In this document: in pieces, positions 63,546 to 64,000 of the stretch | Position numbering within the stretch: position 1 is the first letter of the stretch | How the letters are laid out: each line of letters begins with the position of its first letter | Source: Glaciecola petra | Lineage (GTDB): Bacteria; Pseudomonadota; Gammaproteobacteria; Enterobacterales; Alteromonadaceae | Direction: 5' to 3' | DNA: 64,000 nucleotides | Assembly (NCBI RefSeq): GCF_031846345.1 | Contig: NZ_JAVRHX010000003.1 | Coordinates: 372,001-436,000, forward strand | Notes under the pieces: model-generated | The model's input: the letters and a program-made list of their open reading frames with translations, nothing else | Told to the model about the DNA's origin: nothing | Databases searched by the model: none | Made by a program: the position numbers and the translations under genes

Positions 63546-64000
63546 ATGACAACATTGCAGCAAATCATTAATCGCCGTGATTGGGAAAATCCTATTTCGA
63601 CACAGCATAATCAGATAAAAGCACACAGCCCACTTAAGGCCTATAAAACATTAGACGATGCACGCCAAAACCTGCATGCGCAAAGGCAATATTTAAATGG
63701 TGATTGGGCTTTTAAGTTATTTAGCCAACCAGAAGCAGTCGATGAATCACTTTTTAACGAGCAATTGGCTAGCGATTGGCAAACTATTCCTGTACCGTCA
63801 AATTGGCAGTTAAAAGGTTTCGATAACCCTATTTATTGCAACGTGAAGTACCCGTTTGAGCTTAATCCGCCTTTTGTTCCAAGTGATAATCCTACCGGCT
63901 GTTACCGGCGCGAAATTCATATTTCAAAAGCGCAGCTAGCCCTTAAAAATCATATAGTATTTGAAGGTGTTAATTCTGCATTTCATTTGTGGTGCAATGG
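63546..64000 (+). CDS. lacZ: beta-galactosidase, GH2 family (5' part)
   Basis: The first 151 codons of a LacZ-type glycoside hydrolase, cut by the window edge. The visible part is the N-terminal sugar-binding jelly-roll domain: NRRDWENP, ARQNLHAQRQYLNGDWAFKL, IPVPSNWQLKGFDNPIYCNV, DNPTGCYRR. AGGA precedes the ATG. The active-site domain is outside the window. In a marine polysaccharide degrader it may act on galactans rather than lactose (inference). Confidence 0.9.
   Translation, partial: MTTLQQIINRRDWENPISTQHNQIKAHSPLKAYKTLDDARQNLHAQRQYLNGDWAFKLFSQPEAVDESLFNEQLASDWQTIPVPSNWQLKGFDNPIYCNVKYPFELNPPFVPSDNPTGCYRREIHISKAQLALKNHIVFEGVNSAFHLWCN

Overview
This window looks like chromosomal DNA of a marine gammaproteobacterium of the Alteromonadaceae (Glaciecola/Paraglaciecola-like). 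The evidence is low-GC DNA, a gammaproteobacterial lptM-lysA-dapF-DUF484-xerC-yigB block, a two-domain PL6 alginate lyase with PL7 and PL17 partners, and nitrate assimilation genes. The genus is inferred from gene content only. No rRNA, tRNA, CRISPR array or prophage was seen.

Left part (about 0.2-37 kb): mostly housekeeping genes in short operons. They are uvrA, a hotdog thioesterase, a prolyl-hydroxylase-like oxygenase, an HUH (RAYT-type) transposase, a DUF3299 protein, fbp, mpl-ubiX, an S1/P1 nuclease, rraA, a PAP2 phosphatase plus glycosyltransferase pair, the lptM-to-yigZ block, yghU, cysE, uvrD, an RND efflux pair, rarD, recQ, a GST, a c-type cytochrome, selO, a GGDEF/EAL membrane protein and ribA. 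This part is peppered with a short repeat, consensus AGTGYCTGTCCAAWAA. It occurs singly, as direct pairs 30-35 bp apart, as one inverted pair, and inside a five-unit 45-bp tandem array. Shorter copies also lie inside genes.

Middle and right part (about 37-62.6 kb): a nitrate assimilation locus in two halves with an alginate catabolism cluster between them. The uptake half is nrtA-nrtB-nrtD, then an alginate-export-family porin and mobA. The reduction half is nirB-nirD-nasA-cobA plus nasT-nasS. The reading of the sequence is a two-layer control. nrtA, nirB and nasT each have a sigma-54-type promoter with an NtrC-like upstream site. The nrtA and nirB leaders also carry ANTAR-type paired hexaloop hairpins that overlap an intrinsic terminator, the expected target of the NasT encoded here.

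The alginate cluster holds a GntR/FadR-family regulator divergent from kdgF, and an opposing operon dehR - PL6 - PL17 - MFS transporter - PL7. Together these depolymerise alginate, import oligo- or monouronates and reduce DEH. KDG kinase and aldolase are not in the window. The right edge has a GNAT acetyltransferase and the 5' part of a lacZ-type beta-galactosidase.

Where the longest reading frame started upstream of the likely gene start, starts were shortened to the Met with a Shine-Dalgarno sequence. Several such over-long frames run through the dispersed repeat.
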